This document shows, piece after piece, positions 27,416 through 38,066 of a stretch of DNA of 64,000 nt. The stretch comes from Flavobacterium psychrotolerans (GTDB lineage Bacteria; Bacteroidota; Bacteroidia; Flavobacteriales; Flavobacteriaceae): the NCBI RefSeq assembly GCF_003097635.1, contig NZ_QCZI01000014.1:22015-86014 (forward strand), read 5' to 3'. The translations under genes and the position numbers were made by a program. Every line of letters begins with the position of its first letter. The first letter of the stretch is position 1. The notes beneath the pieces are model-generated. The model saw only the letters and a list, made by a program, of their open reading frames with translations. It did not search any database and was not told where the DNA came from.

Positions 27416-27901
27416 ATGAAAGTAGCTATAATAATGGGAAGCATATCCGATATGCCTGTCATGCAAGAAGCCATTGATATCTTAAAAGGATTTGATATAG
27501 AAACAGAAGTCGATATCGTTTCTGCACACAGGACACCCGAAAAACTATTTGATTTCAGTAAAAATGCACATACTCGGGGCATTTCGGTTATTATTGCTGG
27601 TGCAGGAGGCGCGGCACATTTGCCAGGAATGGTCGCATCCATGACTCCACTTCCCGTAATTGGCGTACCCGTAAAATCAAGCAATTCCATTGACGGTTGG
27701 GACAGCGTACTGTCTATTCTGCAAATGCCAGCCGGTGTTCCTGTAGCAACCGTTGCCCTGAACGGCGCGAAAAATGCAGGAATACTAGCAGCCCAAATCA
27801 TCGGAAGCCAAAACAAAAATATCTTAGACCGAATCCTATTGTATAAAACCGGATTAAAAGAAGCGGTTAACATTGCTTCCGAAAGTCTAAAGAAAAAATA
27901 A
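27416..27901 (+). CDS. purE: N5-carboxyaminoimidazole ribonucleotide mutase
   Basis: PurE moves the carboxyl group from N5-CAIR to CAIR, the step after PurK. The 161-residue protein is class I PurE: IIMGSISDMPVMQEA near the start, DIVSAHRTPEKLFDF with the active-site His, and IAGAGGAAHLPGMVAS. Together with purK it makes a two-gene purine unit; the peptidase gene 3 bp downstream is probably on the same transcript. Confidence 0.97.
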   Translation: MKVAIIMGSISDMPVMQEAIDILKGFDIETEVDIVSAHRTPEKLFDFSKNAHTRGISVIIAGAGGAAHLPGMVASMTPLPVIGVPVKSSNSIDGWDSVLSILQMPAGVPVATVALNGAKNAGILAAQIIGSQNKNILDRILLYKTGLKEAVNIASESLKKK

Positions 27902-27904
27902 ACC

Positions 27905-29932
27905 ATGAGCATCCTAAACCACCATTTCAATACCAAATACAACACCGCACCTTTTTCGAAAATCAAAAACGAGGATTTTCTTCCCGCTTTTCAAAAAGGA
28001 ATCGAATTGGCAAAAGCCGAAATTGATGCCATTGTACGAAATCCAATTAATCCAACTTTCGAAAACACGATAGAAGCATTGGCATTCAGTGGAGATGTTC
28101 TAGATCGGATTTCCAGTATTTTTTTCAATTTGAATTCGGCGGAAACTAATGACGAAATTCAAAAAATTGCACAGGAAGTTTCCCCTTTATTGTCTGAATT
28201 TGGAAATGACGTACGCCTCAACGCTGATTTATTTGCCAGAGTAAAGGTAATTTATGAACAAAAAGACCATTTAAACCTCACCCCGGAACAAACCACGCTT
28301 TTAGACAAAAAATACAAAAGCTTTTCCAGAAATGGAGCGAACCTGCCGGAAGACAAAAAAAATCAATTACGGGAAATTGACAAAGCATTGTCGAAATTGA
28401 GTTTGCAGTTCGGAGAAAACGTCTTGGCAGAAACTCAGGCATTTCAGTTGCATCTTACTGACAAAAATGATTTAGCCGGATTACCGGAAGGAACTATCGA
28501 AGCCGCTCGCTCTTTGGCCAAAAGCCAAGAAAAAGAAGGTTGGATTTTTACCTTGGATTACCCTAGTTACGTTCCATTCGTAACCTATGCCGACAATCGA
28601 GAATTGCGCAAAAAAATGGCAATCGCTTTTGGTGCCAAGGGTTTTCAAAACAATGAATTCGACAATCAGGAAATTGTGCTTAAAATTGCCAAATTGCGTT
28701 TTGACAGAGCACAAGTTTTAGGTTATCCCTCACATGCTCATTTTGTTCTTGAAGAACGAATGGCCGAAAACCCGGAAAAAGTAAAAACATTCTCGAATGA
28801 TTTATTGGAAAAAGCCAAACCCGCAGCTTTGAAAGAATTTGCGCAGTTAACTGCTTTCGCAAGAGAATTACACGGAATTGAGCAACTTCAGAAATGGGAT
28901 GGTGCTTATTATTCAGAGAAATTGAAACAACAGTTATTCCATTTGGACGATGAAATATTAAAGCCCTATTTCCAATTAGAAAAAGTCCTGAACGGTGCTT
29001 TTACCGTAGTCCAAAAATTATATGGAATCACTTTTGAAGAAATTTTTGAAGTGGACAAATACCACGATGACGTAAAAACATTCGAAGTAAAAGATGAAGA
29101 CGACCAATTAGTAGCCGTATTTTATGCCGATTTTTTTCCTAGGAAAGGAAAACGCAACGGAGCTTGGATGACCTCTTTTAAATCCCAATACATAAAAAAA
29201 GGAATCAACGAAAGACCACATATTTCCATTGTGTGCAATTTCACGAAACCTACCGAAACAAAACCATCATTATTAACTTTTAACGAAGTAACAACTTTGT
29301 TTCATGAATTTGGACATGCTTTACACGGCATGTTAGCCAATACGACTTACCCAAGTTTATCCGGAACAAGCGTTTATTGGGATTTTGTAGAACTGCCAAG
29401 TCAAATTCTAGAAAACTGGTGTTACGAACCAGAGGCAATGGCTTTATTTGCATATCATTACCAAACCAACGAAATGATTCCTATGGAATTAGTACATAAA
29501 ATCAAAGAAAGCGCAAGTTTTCAAGAAGGAATAGCAACGATGCGCCAATTGAGTTTTGGATTGCTCGATATGGGCTGGCATACTCAGGATCCATCCAACA
29601 TTAAAGACATCAAAGCCTTTGAAAACGAACAATTTGCAGCCACACAATTGTATCCCGACGTAAAGGAAAATGCCATGAGCACTTCATTTTCGCATATTTT
29701 TCAAGGCGGCTATTCATCGGGCTATTATAGTTATAAGTGGGCCGAAGTTCTGGATGCTGATGCTTTCGAATATTTCCAGGAAAAGGGAATCTTCAATAAA
29801 GAAGTGGCCACAAAATTCAAGGAAAATGTACTTTCTAAAGGAGGGACTGAGCATCCAATGATTTTATACAAACGATTTAGAGGACAGGAACCTAAACCCG
29901 AAGCGCTGTTAAGGCGAGCGGGATTATTGTAA
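27905..29932 (+). CDS. M3-family metallopeptidase (Dcp/oligopeptidase A type)
   Basis: The 675-residue enzyme carries the zinc motif FHEFGHALHGML (HExxH, about residue 463) with the downstream Glu in the SVYWDFVELPSQ region. It has the typical all-helical N-terminal half and the substrate segments DMGWH and SFSHIFQGGYSSGYYSY near the C-terminus. It would cleave short peptides in the cytoplasm; Dcp-like dipeptidyl carboxypeptidase and oligopeptidase A activity cannot be told apart by eye. No signal peptide is present. Confidence 0.92.
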   Translation: MSILNHHFNTKYNTAPFSKIKNEDFLPAFQKGIELAKAEIDAIVRNPINPTFENTIEALAFSGDVLDRISSIFFNLNSAETNDEIQKIAQEVSPLLSEFGNDVRLNADLFARVKVIYEQKDHLNLTPEQTTLLDKKYKSFSRNGANLPEDKKNQLREIDKALSKLSLQFGENVLAETQAFQLHLTDKNDLAGLPEGTIEAARSLAKSQEKEGWIFTLDYPSYVPFVTYADNRELRKKMAIAFGAKGFQNNEFDNQEIVLKIAKLRFDRAQVLGYPSHAHFVLEERMAENPEKVKTFSNDLLEKAKPAALKEFAQLTAFARELHGIEQLQKWDGAYYSEKLKQQLFHLDDEILKPYFQLEKVLNGAFTVVQKLYGITFEEIFEVDKYHDDVKTFEVKDEDDQLVAVFYADFFPRKGKRNGAWMTSFKSQYIKKGINERPHISIVCNFTKPTETKPSLLTFNEVTTLFHEFGHALHGMLANTTYPSLSGTSVYWDFVELPSQILENWCYEPEAMALFAYHYQTNEMIPMELVHKIKESASFQEGIATMRQLSFGLLDMGWHTQDPSNIKDIKAFENEQFAATQLYPDVKENAMSTSFSHIFQGGYSSGYYSYKWAEVLDADAFEYFQEKGIFNKEVATKFKENVLSKGGTEHPMILYKRFRGQEPKPEALLRRAGLL

Positions 29933-30020
29933 AAAAAATCTTATTCCATTTTTGATGTTAATGGATTTGACTTGGCAAGCTTGGTTTTGCTCTCCACTTA
30001 ATTTCAAAATTACAACTGTT

Positions 30021-30626
30021 TTAGTTTTTTGTTGTTCTAATCTTAAAAGTAAAAGTTCCGGAAACGGGCTTAATAATTTCTGGGGTTGATACCAAATAGG
30101 CCTTCATTTCATATTTACATTTCACTCTAAAAACGGCGAAGTTTTGCTCACTTTTAAGATATTTCACTTCAAGTACCTGATTGTATTCGGAAGTAGAAAA
30201 TCCTTCAGTGCTCACCAATCGTTTATCAAGACTCTCTATACTATTTGCATCTAAAGGCAATTTTTGAGAAAATTGAAAGGGTTCAACATTTCCATAAACT
30301 GACATTATTTTATATTTTTTTAAATATTTTGCTTTTACAATTTTCGAACTGTCATTAGGATATGAAAAATAAAATGTTTCTCTAGTGGATGCCGAACTTG
30401 CCGAAACAATAGAAGTAGAATCGTTAATAATGGTAGGATTAAGGTCTAAAAGCTCACAATTGATATTCCTTTCCCAATCAGGTGTTTTGAAGGCCAAGTG
30501 CAAAGCATCCGATGTAGCAACACTATTACTAGTTTCAGAATCTGAACTGCAAGAGTTAAGAACAAGTCCCAAGGACAAAGCAGAAAAAATAATTTTAAAA
30601 TTGCGCAAACATTTTAATTTTTTCAT
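30021..30626 (-). CDS. Hypothetical lipoprotein
   Basis: The N-terminus MKKLKCLRNFKIIFSALSLG continues into LVLNSCSSDSE, a lipoprotein signal with the lipid-attached Cys near residue 26 followed by an S/D/E linker, as in many surface lipoproteins of this phylum. The remaining 170 residues are beta-rich with no motif I recognise. It stands alone, converging with the M3 peptidase gene. A possible -7 element TAGTTTTG lies about 120 nt upstream (30741-30748, minus strand). Confidence 0.7.
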   Translation of the reverse strand: MKKLKCLRNFKIIFSALSLGLVLNSCSSDSETSNSVATSDALHLAFKTPDWERNINCELLDLNPTIINDSTSIVSASSASTRETFYFSYPNDSSKIVKAKYLKKYKIMSVYGNVEPFQFSQKLPLDANSIESLDKRLVSTEGFSTSEYNQVLEVKYLKSEQNFAVFRVKCKYEMKAYLVSTPEIIKPVSGTFTFKIRTTKN

Positions 30627-31076
30627 AATGTGTTTTTTAATAGTTCTAAATTCGGATTTTGACTTTCGGGGTATTCAATTATTCGGGTTAATACTAATTA
30701 TTGTTTAATCAATTTATACTTTGTCAACGATTAAATATTACAAAACTATTGTTTGTTAACCGCTGTAAAAACTCTATTGCCAAGTATTAATTGACATAGT
30801 TATAACTTAACGGGTTTACGATTGCAAATATTCATTAACAATCTGGATTTAAATGACTAAATACTTCATTTTATTAAAATTTTGTTAAAGCAAATTAACA
30901 TTTAATAAATTTAAAACACAAGTAAAAAAGAACAAAGCTCTATTTCAAAACTACTTAATTTAAAATTAGAAACTAATTTGGTTTCTTTGTAATCTCTTGT
31001 TTCAATGGAGATTTTAAGCCTTTATCCAAAAAACGAAAATTTTCACTAAAATCTATCAGACTTGATAAAAACAAAT
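30627..31076. other. Gene-free spacer, 450 bp
   Basis: Very A/T-rich spacer between two minus-strand genes. Both strands are closed by frequent stops. It holds only candidate -7 elements for the lipoprotein gene (for example 30741-30748). No terminator-like hairpin with a T run, repeat or small gene was found. Confidence 0.55.
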
Positions 31077-31922
31077 TTAATATTTTTCAACCCCTAAAAG
31101 CAACAACCACCAAAAAATAGGAATGCTTTCTACCCAAAAAGAAGTGTAATATTTAGAACGTTTTTCATTAGCAAAAAACAAAAAAAAGGCAATAACGACG
31201 GCAATAACAAAAATCAGAAGCAATTGAAAAATTGTATTTTGAAAATTAACATGATTAGTGACAGCGCTATTAAAAAATTCTAATCCAAAAAAAACAAGTA
31301 ATAATAAATACCCTAACGTTTTGGTTTTTTTTACTCCTATTTGTTGCGGTACCGTTTGCAAATGGGGATCGTCATTCGCTAAATCAATAATTTCAAAAAT
31401 AAGTACCAATACAAATATCAGGATGAATCGCTGCACACATTTCAAATAAAAATCGGAGGTGATTGATACATTGGCATTCAACAAAGGCAAAATCATGGTT
31501 ACCCCTACCCAACTCAACGCCACAATATAAATTTTTACTCCAGCCCAATTTCTTGCATTTTTCCTATTTGGAAAAAAGGGAAGCGTATACAATAATGTGA
31601 TGCCTAAAAAAACAATTGAGATTATTTGGGTAATACGCTGTAGTTGAAAAAAATAATAACCAACCATCGCAAAAGAAAAAATGCTAAAAACTGCAATCAT
31701 TTTTAACTGGTTTCTCATTTGCAATCTTTTAGATCTAGCCAAAGCGTCATATTTCACAAAATTATAACCTACAATGGTTCCGAAAAAAGCAAAATTAGCT
31801 ATTGGTTCGTCAAAAGAAATGCGAAACATATATTGGGTCATTCCCACTAAGGCATAACAGGACACCCCCACATGAATGCTACTGTTGATATAAAAATTAA
31901 ATAATTGTCTCAAAACCCTCAT
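31077..31922 (-). CDS. UbiA-like membrane protein
   Basis: The start is set at MRVLRQLFNFYINSSIHVGV (31922). The 281-residue protein has eight or nine hydrophobic helices. Two polar stretches recall the prenyltransferase motifs of the UbiA superfamily: NFVKYDALARSK (N-x4-D, a degenerate first motif) and DLANDDPHLQTVPQQIGVKKTK (second motif). The first motif is incomplete, so prenyltransferase activity is uncertain. It is divergent from gcvP with about 138 bp between the start codons. Confidence 0.65.
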   Translation of the reverse strand: MRVLRQLFNFYINSSIHVGVSCYALVGMTQYMFRISFDEPIANFAFFGTIVGYNFVKYDALARSKRLQMRNQLKMIAVFSIFSFAMVGYYFFQLQRITQIISIVFLGITLLYTLPFFPNRKNARNWAGVKIYIVALSWVGVTMILPLLNANVSITSDFYLKCVQRFILIFVLVLIFEIIDLANDDPHLQTVPQQIGVKKTKTLGYLLLLVFFGLEFFNSAVTNHVNFQNTIFQLLLIFVIAVVIAFFLFFANEKRSKYYTSFWVESIPIFWWLLLLGVEKY

Positions 31923-32060
31923 CACACAAAAATAAACATTTATGAACAAAATAAACATCTGGTTGAAAAGTTGACAAAAATGGCCACTAAAAAATCCCTT
32001 TTAAATTATTTATAATACTTAATTTTGCACAACAAAAAACACAACTTATTTTAAATCATA

Positions 32061-34910
32061 ATGAAAACAGATGCTTTTGCTTTAAGACATATTGGCCCAA
32101 GGGAAACGGACCTAAAACATATGTTGAAAACGATTGGAGTTGAATCAATCGAACAACTCGTTTATGAAACACTTCCGGACGACATTCGCTTAAAAGCACC
32201 TCTGAATTTAGACCCCGCCATGACCGAATATGAATTTGCAAACCATATTCAGCAATTGGGAAATAAGAACAAAATGTTTCAATCTTACATCGGATTAGGT
32301 TACAATCAAGCCATTGTTCCTGCAGTAATTCAAAGAAATATTTTCGAAAATCCGGGTTGGTATACCGCTTATACGCCTTATCAAGCCGAAATTGCACAAG
32401 GACGCCTTGAAGCTATTTTAAATTTCCAAACTATGGTTATCGAATTGACCGGAATGGAAATCGCAAACGCATCACTTTTAGACGAAGGTACTGCTGCTGC
32501 CGAAGCAATGTCATTGTTATTTGATGTTCGTTCGCGAGACCAAAAGAAAAACAACACCAATAAATTCTTCGTTTCTGAAGAAATACTGCCTCAAACGGTA
32601 TCGGTTTTACAAACACGTTCCATGCCTATTGGTGTAGAATTAGTAATTGGAAACCACGAAACATTCGATTTTTCCTCTGACTTTTTTGGAGCTATTCTCC
32701 AATATCCAGGGAAATATGGGCAGGTTCATGACTATGCTTCATTTATAGCTAAGGCTGCTTCAAACGAAATAAAAGTGGCCGTTGCTGCAGATATTTTAAG
32801 TTTGGTGAAATTAACGCCGCCTGGAGAAATGGGAGCTGCTGTTGTGTTTGGAACAACGCAACGTTTTGGAATTCCATTGGGTTATGGCGGGCCACATGCA
32901 GCCTATTTTGCCACAAAAGACGAATACAAACGCAGTATGCCTGGAAGAATCATTGGGGTAACCGTGGATTCTAATGGGAACCGTGCTTTGCGTATGGCAT
33001 TACAAACCCGAGAACAACACATCAAACGGGACAAAGCGACTTCAAACATCTGCACTGCTCAAGTATTACTATCGGTTATGGCTGGAATGTATGCCGTTTA
33101 CCATGGGCCAAAAGGATTGCAATATATTGCCAATAAAGTACATGCTTCGGCAGCAACTTTGTCAAATGCATTAGAACATTTGGGATTGCTACAAACGAAC
33201 ACAGCTTTCTTTGACACCATCGTCATTAAAACCAATTCCGAAAAAGTTCGTGCAATTGCAGAACAAAACGAAGTTAACTTTTATTATGTTGATGAAAATA
33301 CGGTTTCTATTTCTTTAAACGAAACGACAAGTATTGCCGACATTAATAAAATTATAGGGATTTTTGCTTCTGCAAATGGGAAGCAGGCCAATACCATTTC
33401 CGAATTAACACAAATTAATCACCTTCCTGAAAACCTTAATAGAACATCAACGTTCATGCAATATGAAGTTTTCAACAAATACCATTCAGAAACAGCATTA
33501 ATGCGTTACATCAAAATGCTGGAACGCAAAGATTTGTCCTTAAATCACTCCATGATTTCACTAGGATCTTGTACGATGAAATTGAATGCAGCCGCTGAAA
33601 TGTTGCCTTTAAGCAATCCGCAGTGGAATAACATTCACCCTTTTGCTCCCTTAGACCAAGCTCAGGGATACCAAGAAATGTTGACGAAATTGGAACAACA
33701 ATTAAACATAATTACTGGTTTTTCAGGAACGACTTTGCAACCCAATTCTGGTGCTCAAGGCGAATATGCCGGATTAATGGTGATTCGTGCGTATCATCAA
33801 TCAAGAGGCGACCATCATAGAAACATCGCTTTAATTCCGTCATCGGCACATGGAACAAATCCAGCCTCGGCAGCCATGGCAGGAATGAAAGTGATTGTAA
33901 CCAAAACGTTGGAGAACGGAAATATCGATGTGGAAGATTTGCGTGAAAAAGCAATACTTCACAAGGATGAACTTTCCTGTTTAATGGTAACATATCCATC
34001 GACTCACGGTGTTTTTGAAAGTGCCATTAAAGAAATCACGCAATTAATCCACGATAATGGAGGTCAAGTTTACATGGATGGAGCCAACATGAATGCACAA
34101 GTAGGATTGACCAATCCTGCCACCATTGGAGCTGACGTTTGTCACTTGAACTTACATAAAACATTTGCCATTCCGCACGGTGGCGGAGGTCCGGGCGTTG
34201 GTCCAATTTGTGTAGCACCGCAACTAGTTCCGTTTTTACCAACAAATCCAGTGATTCCAACTGGCGGAGAACACGCTATTTCTGCTATTTCTGCCGCTCC
34301 TTGGGGTTCGGCTTTGGTTTGTTTGATTTCTTATGGATACATCTGCATGCTGGGTGAGGAAGGTTTAAAACAATCAACCCAACATGCGATTTTGAATGCC
34401 AACTACATTAAAGAAAAATTAAACGGCCATTACGATACCTTATATTCAGGCGAAATGGGTCGGGCGGCTCACGAGATGATTCTAGAATGTCGTCCATTCA
34501 AACAAAAAGGAATAGAAGTAACTGATATCGCCAAACGTCTAATGGATTATGGCTTTCATGCTCCAACAGTTTCCTTCCCAGTGGCAGGAACCTTAATGAT
34601 CGAACCGACCGAAAGTGAAAATTTGGAAGAACTGGATCGTTTTTGTGATGCGATGATTGCCATCCGAACAGAAATTGAAGCTTCGACTTTGGAAGATAAA
34701 AACAATGTCCTGAAAAATTCCCCTCACACTTTAGCTATGCTAACTAGCGATACATGGGATTTCCCCTACACTCGTGAACAAGCGGCTTTCCCTTTGGATT
34801 ACATTGCTGAGAATAAATTCTGGCCTACCGTTAGAAGAGCAGATGATGCGTATGGCGATAGAAATTTGGTTTGTAGTTGTGCTCCGATTGAAGCTTATAT
34901 GGAAAATTAA
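32061..34910 (+). CDS. gcvP: Glycine dehydrogenase (decarboxylating), P protein
   Basis: GcvP is the PLP-dependent P protein of the glycine cleavage system; it decarboxylates glycine and passes the aminomethyl group to the lipoyl H protein. At 949 residues it is the fused single-chain form. The N-terminal half starts with [18 protein letters not shown]. The PLP lysine lies in [18 protein letters not shown] in the C-terminal half, and [16 protein letters not shown] is the conserved loop before it. gcvT and gcvH are not in the window. Confidence 0.97.
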   Translation: MKTDAFALRHIGPRETDLKHMLKTIGVESIEQLVYETLPDDIRLKAPLNLDPAMTEYEFANHIQQLGNKNKMFQSYIGLGYNQAIVPAVIQRNIFENPGWYTAYTPYQAEIAQGRLEAILNFQTMVIELTGMEIANASLLDEGTAAAEAMSLLFDVRSRDQKKNNTNKFFVSEEILPQTVSVLQTRSMPIGVELVIGNHETFDFSSDFFGAILQYPGKYGQVHDYASFIAKAASNEIKVAVAADILSLVKLTPPGEMGAAVVFGTTQRFGIPLGYGGPHAAYFATKDEYKRSMPGRIIGVTVDSNGNRALRMALQTREQHIKRDKATSNICTAQVLLSVMAGMYAVYHGPKGLQYIANKVHASAATLSNALEHLGLLQTNTAFFDTIVIKTNSEKVRAIAEQNEVNFYYVDENTVSISLNETTSIADINKIIGIFASANGKQANTISELTQINHLPENLNRTSTFMQYEVFNKYHSETALMRYIKMLERKDLSLNHSMISLGSCTMKLNAAAEMLPLSNPQWNNIHPFAPLDQAQGYQEMLTKLEQQLNIITGFSGTTLQPNSGAQGEYAGLMVIRAYHQSRGDHHRNIALIPSSAHGTNPASAAMAGMKVIVTKTLENGNIDVEDLREKAILHKDELSCLMVTYPSTHGVFESAIKEITQLIHDNGGQVYMDGANMNAQVGLTNPATIGADVCHLNLHKTFAIPHGGGGPGVGPICVAPQLVPFLPTNPVIPTGGEHAISAISAAPWGSALVCLISYGYICMLGEEGLKQSTQHAILNANYIKEKLNGHYDTLYSGEMGRAAHEMILECRPFKQKGIEVTDIAKRLMDYGFHAPTVSFPVAGTLMIEPTESENLEELDRFCDAMIAIRTEIEASTLEDKNNVLKNSPHTLAMLTSDTWDFPYTREQAAFPLDYIAENKFWPTVRRADDAYGDRNLVCSCAPIEAYMEN

Positions 34911-34924
34911 ATTCTTACAATAAC

Positions 34925-34952
34925 AAAAAATGCCTCAAAAAAGGCATTTTTT
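34925..34952 (+). terminator. Terminator after gcvP
   Basis: AAAAAATGCCT (34925-34935) pairs with AGGCATTTTTT (34942-34952) around AAAAA-rich loop, followed by T residues. It lies 15 bp after the gcvP stop and explains why an apparent longer N-terminus for the globin gene is not real. Confidence 0.85.
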
Positions 34953-34965
34953 TATTTTTAAAATT

Positions 34966-35331
34966 ATGAGAGACGTACAAACTAGGGATGATTTGCATTT
35001 ATTAATGAGTGCCTTTTATGTAAAACTACTTCGTGACACCAATATCAATTTCATATTTACCGAGGTGGCAAAAATAGACTTACAACCTCATTTGCTTGAA
35101 TTGGTTGATTTTTGGGAAGAAATGCTCTTTAATACGGGTAGTTATAGAAAAAATGTGATGCAAATACATCAAGACGTTAATTCCAATTTAAAATTTTCTG
35201 AGGAACATTTTGCCATTTGGCTCAACTATTTCAACCTAACAATTGATGAAAATTTTTCAGGAACTATTGCTGAAAACATGAAAACCAGAGCTTTATCAAT
35301 CGCGACGGTAATGAAAATAAAGCTGCGATAA
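34966..35331 (+). CDS. Group III truncated hemoglobin
   Basis: I start at MRDVQTRDDLHLLMSAFYVK (34966), because the upstream extension reads through the gcvP terminator. The 121-residue protein fits group III truncated globins: FYVKLLRDTNINFIF near the start, then LLELVDFWEEMLFNTGSYRKNVMQIH with the proximal-type histidine, and FAIWLNYFNLTIDENF. Such globins bind O2 or NO with haem; the physiological role in this phylum is not established. Confidence 0.88.
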   Translation: MRDVQTRDDLHLLMSAFYVKLLRDTNINFIFTEVAKIDLQPHLLELVDFWEEMLFNTGSYRKNVMQIHQDVNSNLKFSEEHFAIWLNYFNLTIDENFSGTIAENMKTRALSIATVMKIKLR

Positions 35332-35470
35332 TTTTATTTTTATTATTAAATTAATTAAGGAAATCCACAAAAATAGATTATTCAATAATTATATGCGCGC
35401 ATAATATAATTTATTGTATATTTCAATTATTTATCTTTAAATTTACATAAATTTTATCATAAACTTTCCA

Positions 35471-36529
35471 ATGAACATAAAAATAACTGGAGTAGGTAGT
35501 TATATTCCTGAAGTAAAAGTAGCCAATACCGATTTTGACAAACATGTTTTCCTTAACGATGACGGGAGTCCGTTTGTCCAAACCAATGAAATTACTATTG
35601 GAAAATTTAAAGGCATTACGGGAATTGAGGAAAGACGCTATGCCGAACCAAGTCAATGCTCATCAGATTTAGCTTTCTTCGCAGCTCAAAAAGCGATCAA
35701 AAACGCTAATATAGACCCCGAAACTTTAGATTATATCATATTAGCCCATAATTTTGGCGACGTACAACCAAATACTATTCAAACCGATACAGTGCCCAGT
35801 TTGGCCACGCGTGTTAAACATAAATTACAAATTCAGAACCCTAAATGTGTCGCTTTTGATATCCTTTTTGGTTGTCCAGGCTGGATAGAGGGTGTCCTTC
35901 AAGCCAATGCGTTTATCAAATCCGGAATGGCGAAACGCTGCTTGGTTATTGGGGCAGAAACCCTTTCTAGAGTGGTTGATCCCCACGATAGAGACAGCAT
36001 GATCTATTCAGACGGAGCTGGCGCTTCCGTCATTGAAGCCTCTGATGACGATTCTGGTTTATTATCCTATGAAAACGCAACTTACGCATTAGATGAAGCT
36101 CATTTTTTGTATTTTGGATGTTCCTTTAATAAGAATTTAGACCCCAATATTCGCTATATAAAAATGTATGGCCGAAAAATCTATGAATTTGCTTTAAGTC
36201 GAGTTCCGCAAGCCATGAAAGAGTGCTTGGATAAAAGTGGTATCGCAATTGAGGATGTCAAAAAAATCCTAATCCACCAGGCTAATGAAAAAATGGATGA
36301 GGCAATCGTGAATCGATTTTATAAATTATATGATAAAAAAATGCCGGAAGGAATCATGCCAATGACCATTACCAACTTAGGGAATAGTAGCGTTGCAACA
36401 ATTCCAACCCTTTTCGACCTCCTTATTAACGGAAAAATCGAAAAGCAACAAATCCATAAAGGCGATGTTCTCATTTTTGCATCCGTAGGCGCCGGAATGA
36501 ATGTCAACGCATTTGTATACCGATATTAA
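35471..36529 (+). CDS. 3-oxoacyl-ACP synthase III family protein (FabH-like)
   Basis: The 352-residue thiolase-fold protein has a complete KAS III triad: C135 in ILFGCPGWIEG, H269 in LIHQANEK and N305 in TNLGNSSVATIP. KAS III enzymes start fatty-acid chains from acetyl-CoA and malonyl-ACP, but this gene lies outside any fab cluster and is slightly longer than housekeeping FabH (about 317-335). It may load an unusual starter. The 5' region holds the palindrome TATGCGCGCATA near 35391-35402. Confidence 0.85.
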   Translation: MNIKITGVGSYIPEVKVANTDFDKHVFLNDDGSPFVQTNEITIGKFKGITGIEERRYAEPSQCSSDLAFFAAQKAIKNANIDPETLDYIILAHNFGDVQPNTIQTDTVPSLATRVKHKLQIQNPKCVAFDILFGCPGWIEGVLQANAFIKSGMAKRCLVIGAETLSRVVDPHDRDSMIYSDGAGASVIEASDDDSGLLSYENATYALDEAHFLYFGCSFNKNLDPNIRYIKMYGRKIYEFALSRVPQAMKECLDKSGIAIEDVKKILIHQANEKMDEAIVNRFYKLYDKKMPEGIMPMTITNLGNSSVATIPTLFDLLINGKIEKQQIHKGDVLIFASVGAGMNVNAFVYRY

Positions 36530-36540
36530 TTTTTTTTTGA

Positions 36541-36615
36541 AGCTCATCCTGCTGTACGCTATATCTTTTCTTGCTTGACAGCAATCAAGAAAAGGATGCC
36601 GCTTCCATCAGGGCT
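36541..36615. repeat. Dispersed hairpin repeat, copy 2
   Basis: The element reads agctcatcctgctgtacgct, then a hairpin TTTTCTTG/CAAGAAAA (about 36567-36593), then ggatgccgcttccatc (36594-36609) and agggct. The last 16-mer is the reverse complement of 1984-1999. Together the copies define an intergenic repeat with conserved outer words and a variable central hairpin. It lies between a stop and the next start and could act as a terminator in either direction. Confidence 0.6.
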
Positions 36616-36626
36616 AAAAAACCAAT

Positions 36627-37157
36627 ATGTACGAAAAAACATTTCCCAACAAAAGATTCAAACATACTTTAGAATTCTTAAAAAAGCACATTTCAACTTC
36701 AGAAACTATTTTAGATTTAGGTGTTGAAAATCCTTTTTCAAAAATAATGAAACAAGAAGGATTTTCAGTAATCAATACTACGGGTGAAGATTTAGACGGA
36801 AATCAAAATGTTTTTCAAAATCAAAAAACGGACGTTGTCACCGCTTTTGAGATCTTTGAACATTTACTAAATCCTTATACCATCCTTAACGAAATAAAAT
36901 CCGAAAAACTTTTCATTTCTATCCCCATGCGATTGTGGTTTTCCCCTGCCTATCGCAGCAAAACCGACATGTGGGACAGACATTACCACGAATTTGAAGA
37001 TTGGCAACTGGATTGGCTACTCGAAAAAACGGGTTGGAAAATCATCGATAGGCAAAAATGGACTAATCCTGTAAACAAAATTGGAATTCGTCCATTTTTA
37101 AGAAAATTTGTTAATAGATATTACATAATTTACGCAGAAAAACAAAAAATTTCTTAA
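36627..37157 (+). CDS. SAM-dependent methyltransferase-like protein
   Basis: The 176-residue protein has the SAM-binding motif I region ETILDLGVENPFSKIM (about 25-40), an acidic second region NTTGEDLDG, and VVTAFEIFEHLLNP as the post-II motif that often holds the catalytic region. FEDWQLDWLLEKTGWKII is typical of the C-terminal half of small class I methyltransferases. The glycine-rich loop is weak (GVENP), so activity is likely but not certain. The substrate is unknown. Confidence 0.75.
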   Translation: MYEKTFPNKRFKHTLEFLKKHISTSETILDLGVENPFSKIMKQEGFSVINTTGEDLDGNQNVFQNQKTDVVTAFEIFEHLLNPYTILNEIKSEKLFISIPMRLWFSPAYRSKTDMWDRHYHEFEDWQLDWLLEKTGWKIIDRQKWTNPVNKIGIRPFLRKFVNRYYIIYAEKQKIS

Positions 37158-37327
37158 AACTTTGCGACAAAAATATCTTTTTTACAAAAATGCCTTTTAA
37201 ATTTTTACGCTTTAATTAAATTCAGCTAAATAATGTATTTCGTCGGACTTATTTGTTTTTAATCGAATTAATTTAGTAATATTGTTTCCAAGGTAATCAA
37301 CCCACAAGAAATTAAAAAACCAAAATT

Positions 37328-37960
37328 ATGAGAGCAATTTACACATCTGCTGCAGTATTATTATTTACATTTTCATTTGCCCAAAAACAATTTGTAGTTA
37401 GTTCCGCAGATAAATTTGGAGTAGTGAACGAGAACGGAATAGAAATCATCCCCACTAAATACAGTTCAGTAGAACCTTTTGATGAAATTCACCCTAATTG
37501 GTCTAAAGTAGGGGTTAATAACCTATTTGGTTTATATGACAAAAGCGGCAAATTAATGGTGGAAGCCAAATACGAATCAATAGAAAAATATGGCATTCAA
37601 ACTAAAGGATGGGCACTAGTTAAAAAAGACGGGAAATTTGGTTTCATTGATGATTCGGGAAAAGAAATAGTATCTACAATTTATGATAAAGTAGGTGCTT
37701 TTGGAGAATATACAAAAGACTGGATGCTTGTTGAAGCAAAAGGTTTAAAAGGATTTGTTAATAAAGACGGAAGAATTGTTGTTCCCGTTAAGTATGTTGA
37801 CATTTCAAAATTTGATGATGTCAAAAAGAACTGGGCTTTAGTTAAAGATCAAAAAGAAAAACTAGGATTTATTGATAAAACTGGTCTTGAAGTAATACCA
37901 GTGGTTTATGATAACATTACAGCTTTTGAAAGCAAAAAAGAAGCTACAGATATTCATTAA
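37328..37960 (+). CDS. Secreted WG-repeat protein
   Basis: A signal peptide (MRAIYTSAAVLLFTFSFAQ) leads into a 190-residue domain of five to six WG beta repeats. Each has the pattern F-G-x-I/V-D/N-x-x-G-x-x-I/V-x-P-x-x-Y: for example KFGVVNENGIEIIPTKYSSV, KFGFIDDSGKEIVSTIYDKV and LGFIDKTGLEVIPVVYDNI. WG repeats form extracytoplasmic beta structures of unknown binding role. The gene has its own terminator. Confidence 0.85.
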   Translation: MRAIYTSAAVLLFTFSFAQKQFVVSSADKFGVVNENGIEIIPTKYSSVEPFDEIHPNWSKVGVNNLFGLYDKSGKLMVEAKYESIEKYGIQTKGWALVKKDGKFGFIDDSGKEIVSTIYDKVGAFGEYTKDWMLVEAKGLKGFVNKDGRIVVPVKYVDISKFDDVKKNWALVKDQKEKLGFIDKTGLEVIPVVYDNITAFESKKEATDIH

Positions 37961-37976
37961 TATTTTTTTTCATTCA

Positions 37977-38014
37977 TAAAAAATGGGGATTTCTTTATAG
38001 GAATCCCCATTTTT
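37977..38014 (+). terminator. Terminator after the WG-repeat gene
   Basis: AAAATGGGGATT (about 37979-37991) pairs with AATCCCCATTTTTT (38002-38014), with a loop around TTTATA, followed by T residues. Confidence 0.85.
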
Positions 38015-38066
38015 TATGAAGTGAATTACTATTTTTACAATTCCAACGTGACGTTATATTTAATAA

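Noticed and set aside
35391..35402. TATGCGCGCATA palindrome as an operator
   Set aside because: It is a single perfect 12-bp palindrome in a short A/T-rich spacer with no second copy seen; evidence for binding is absent, so I note it only in the KAS III entry.
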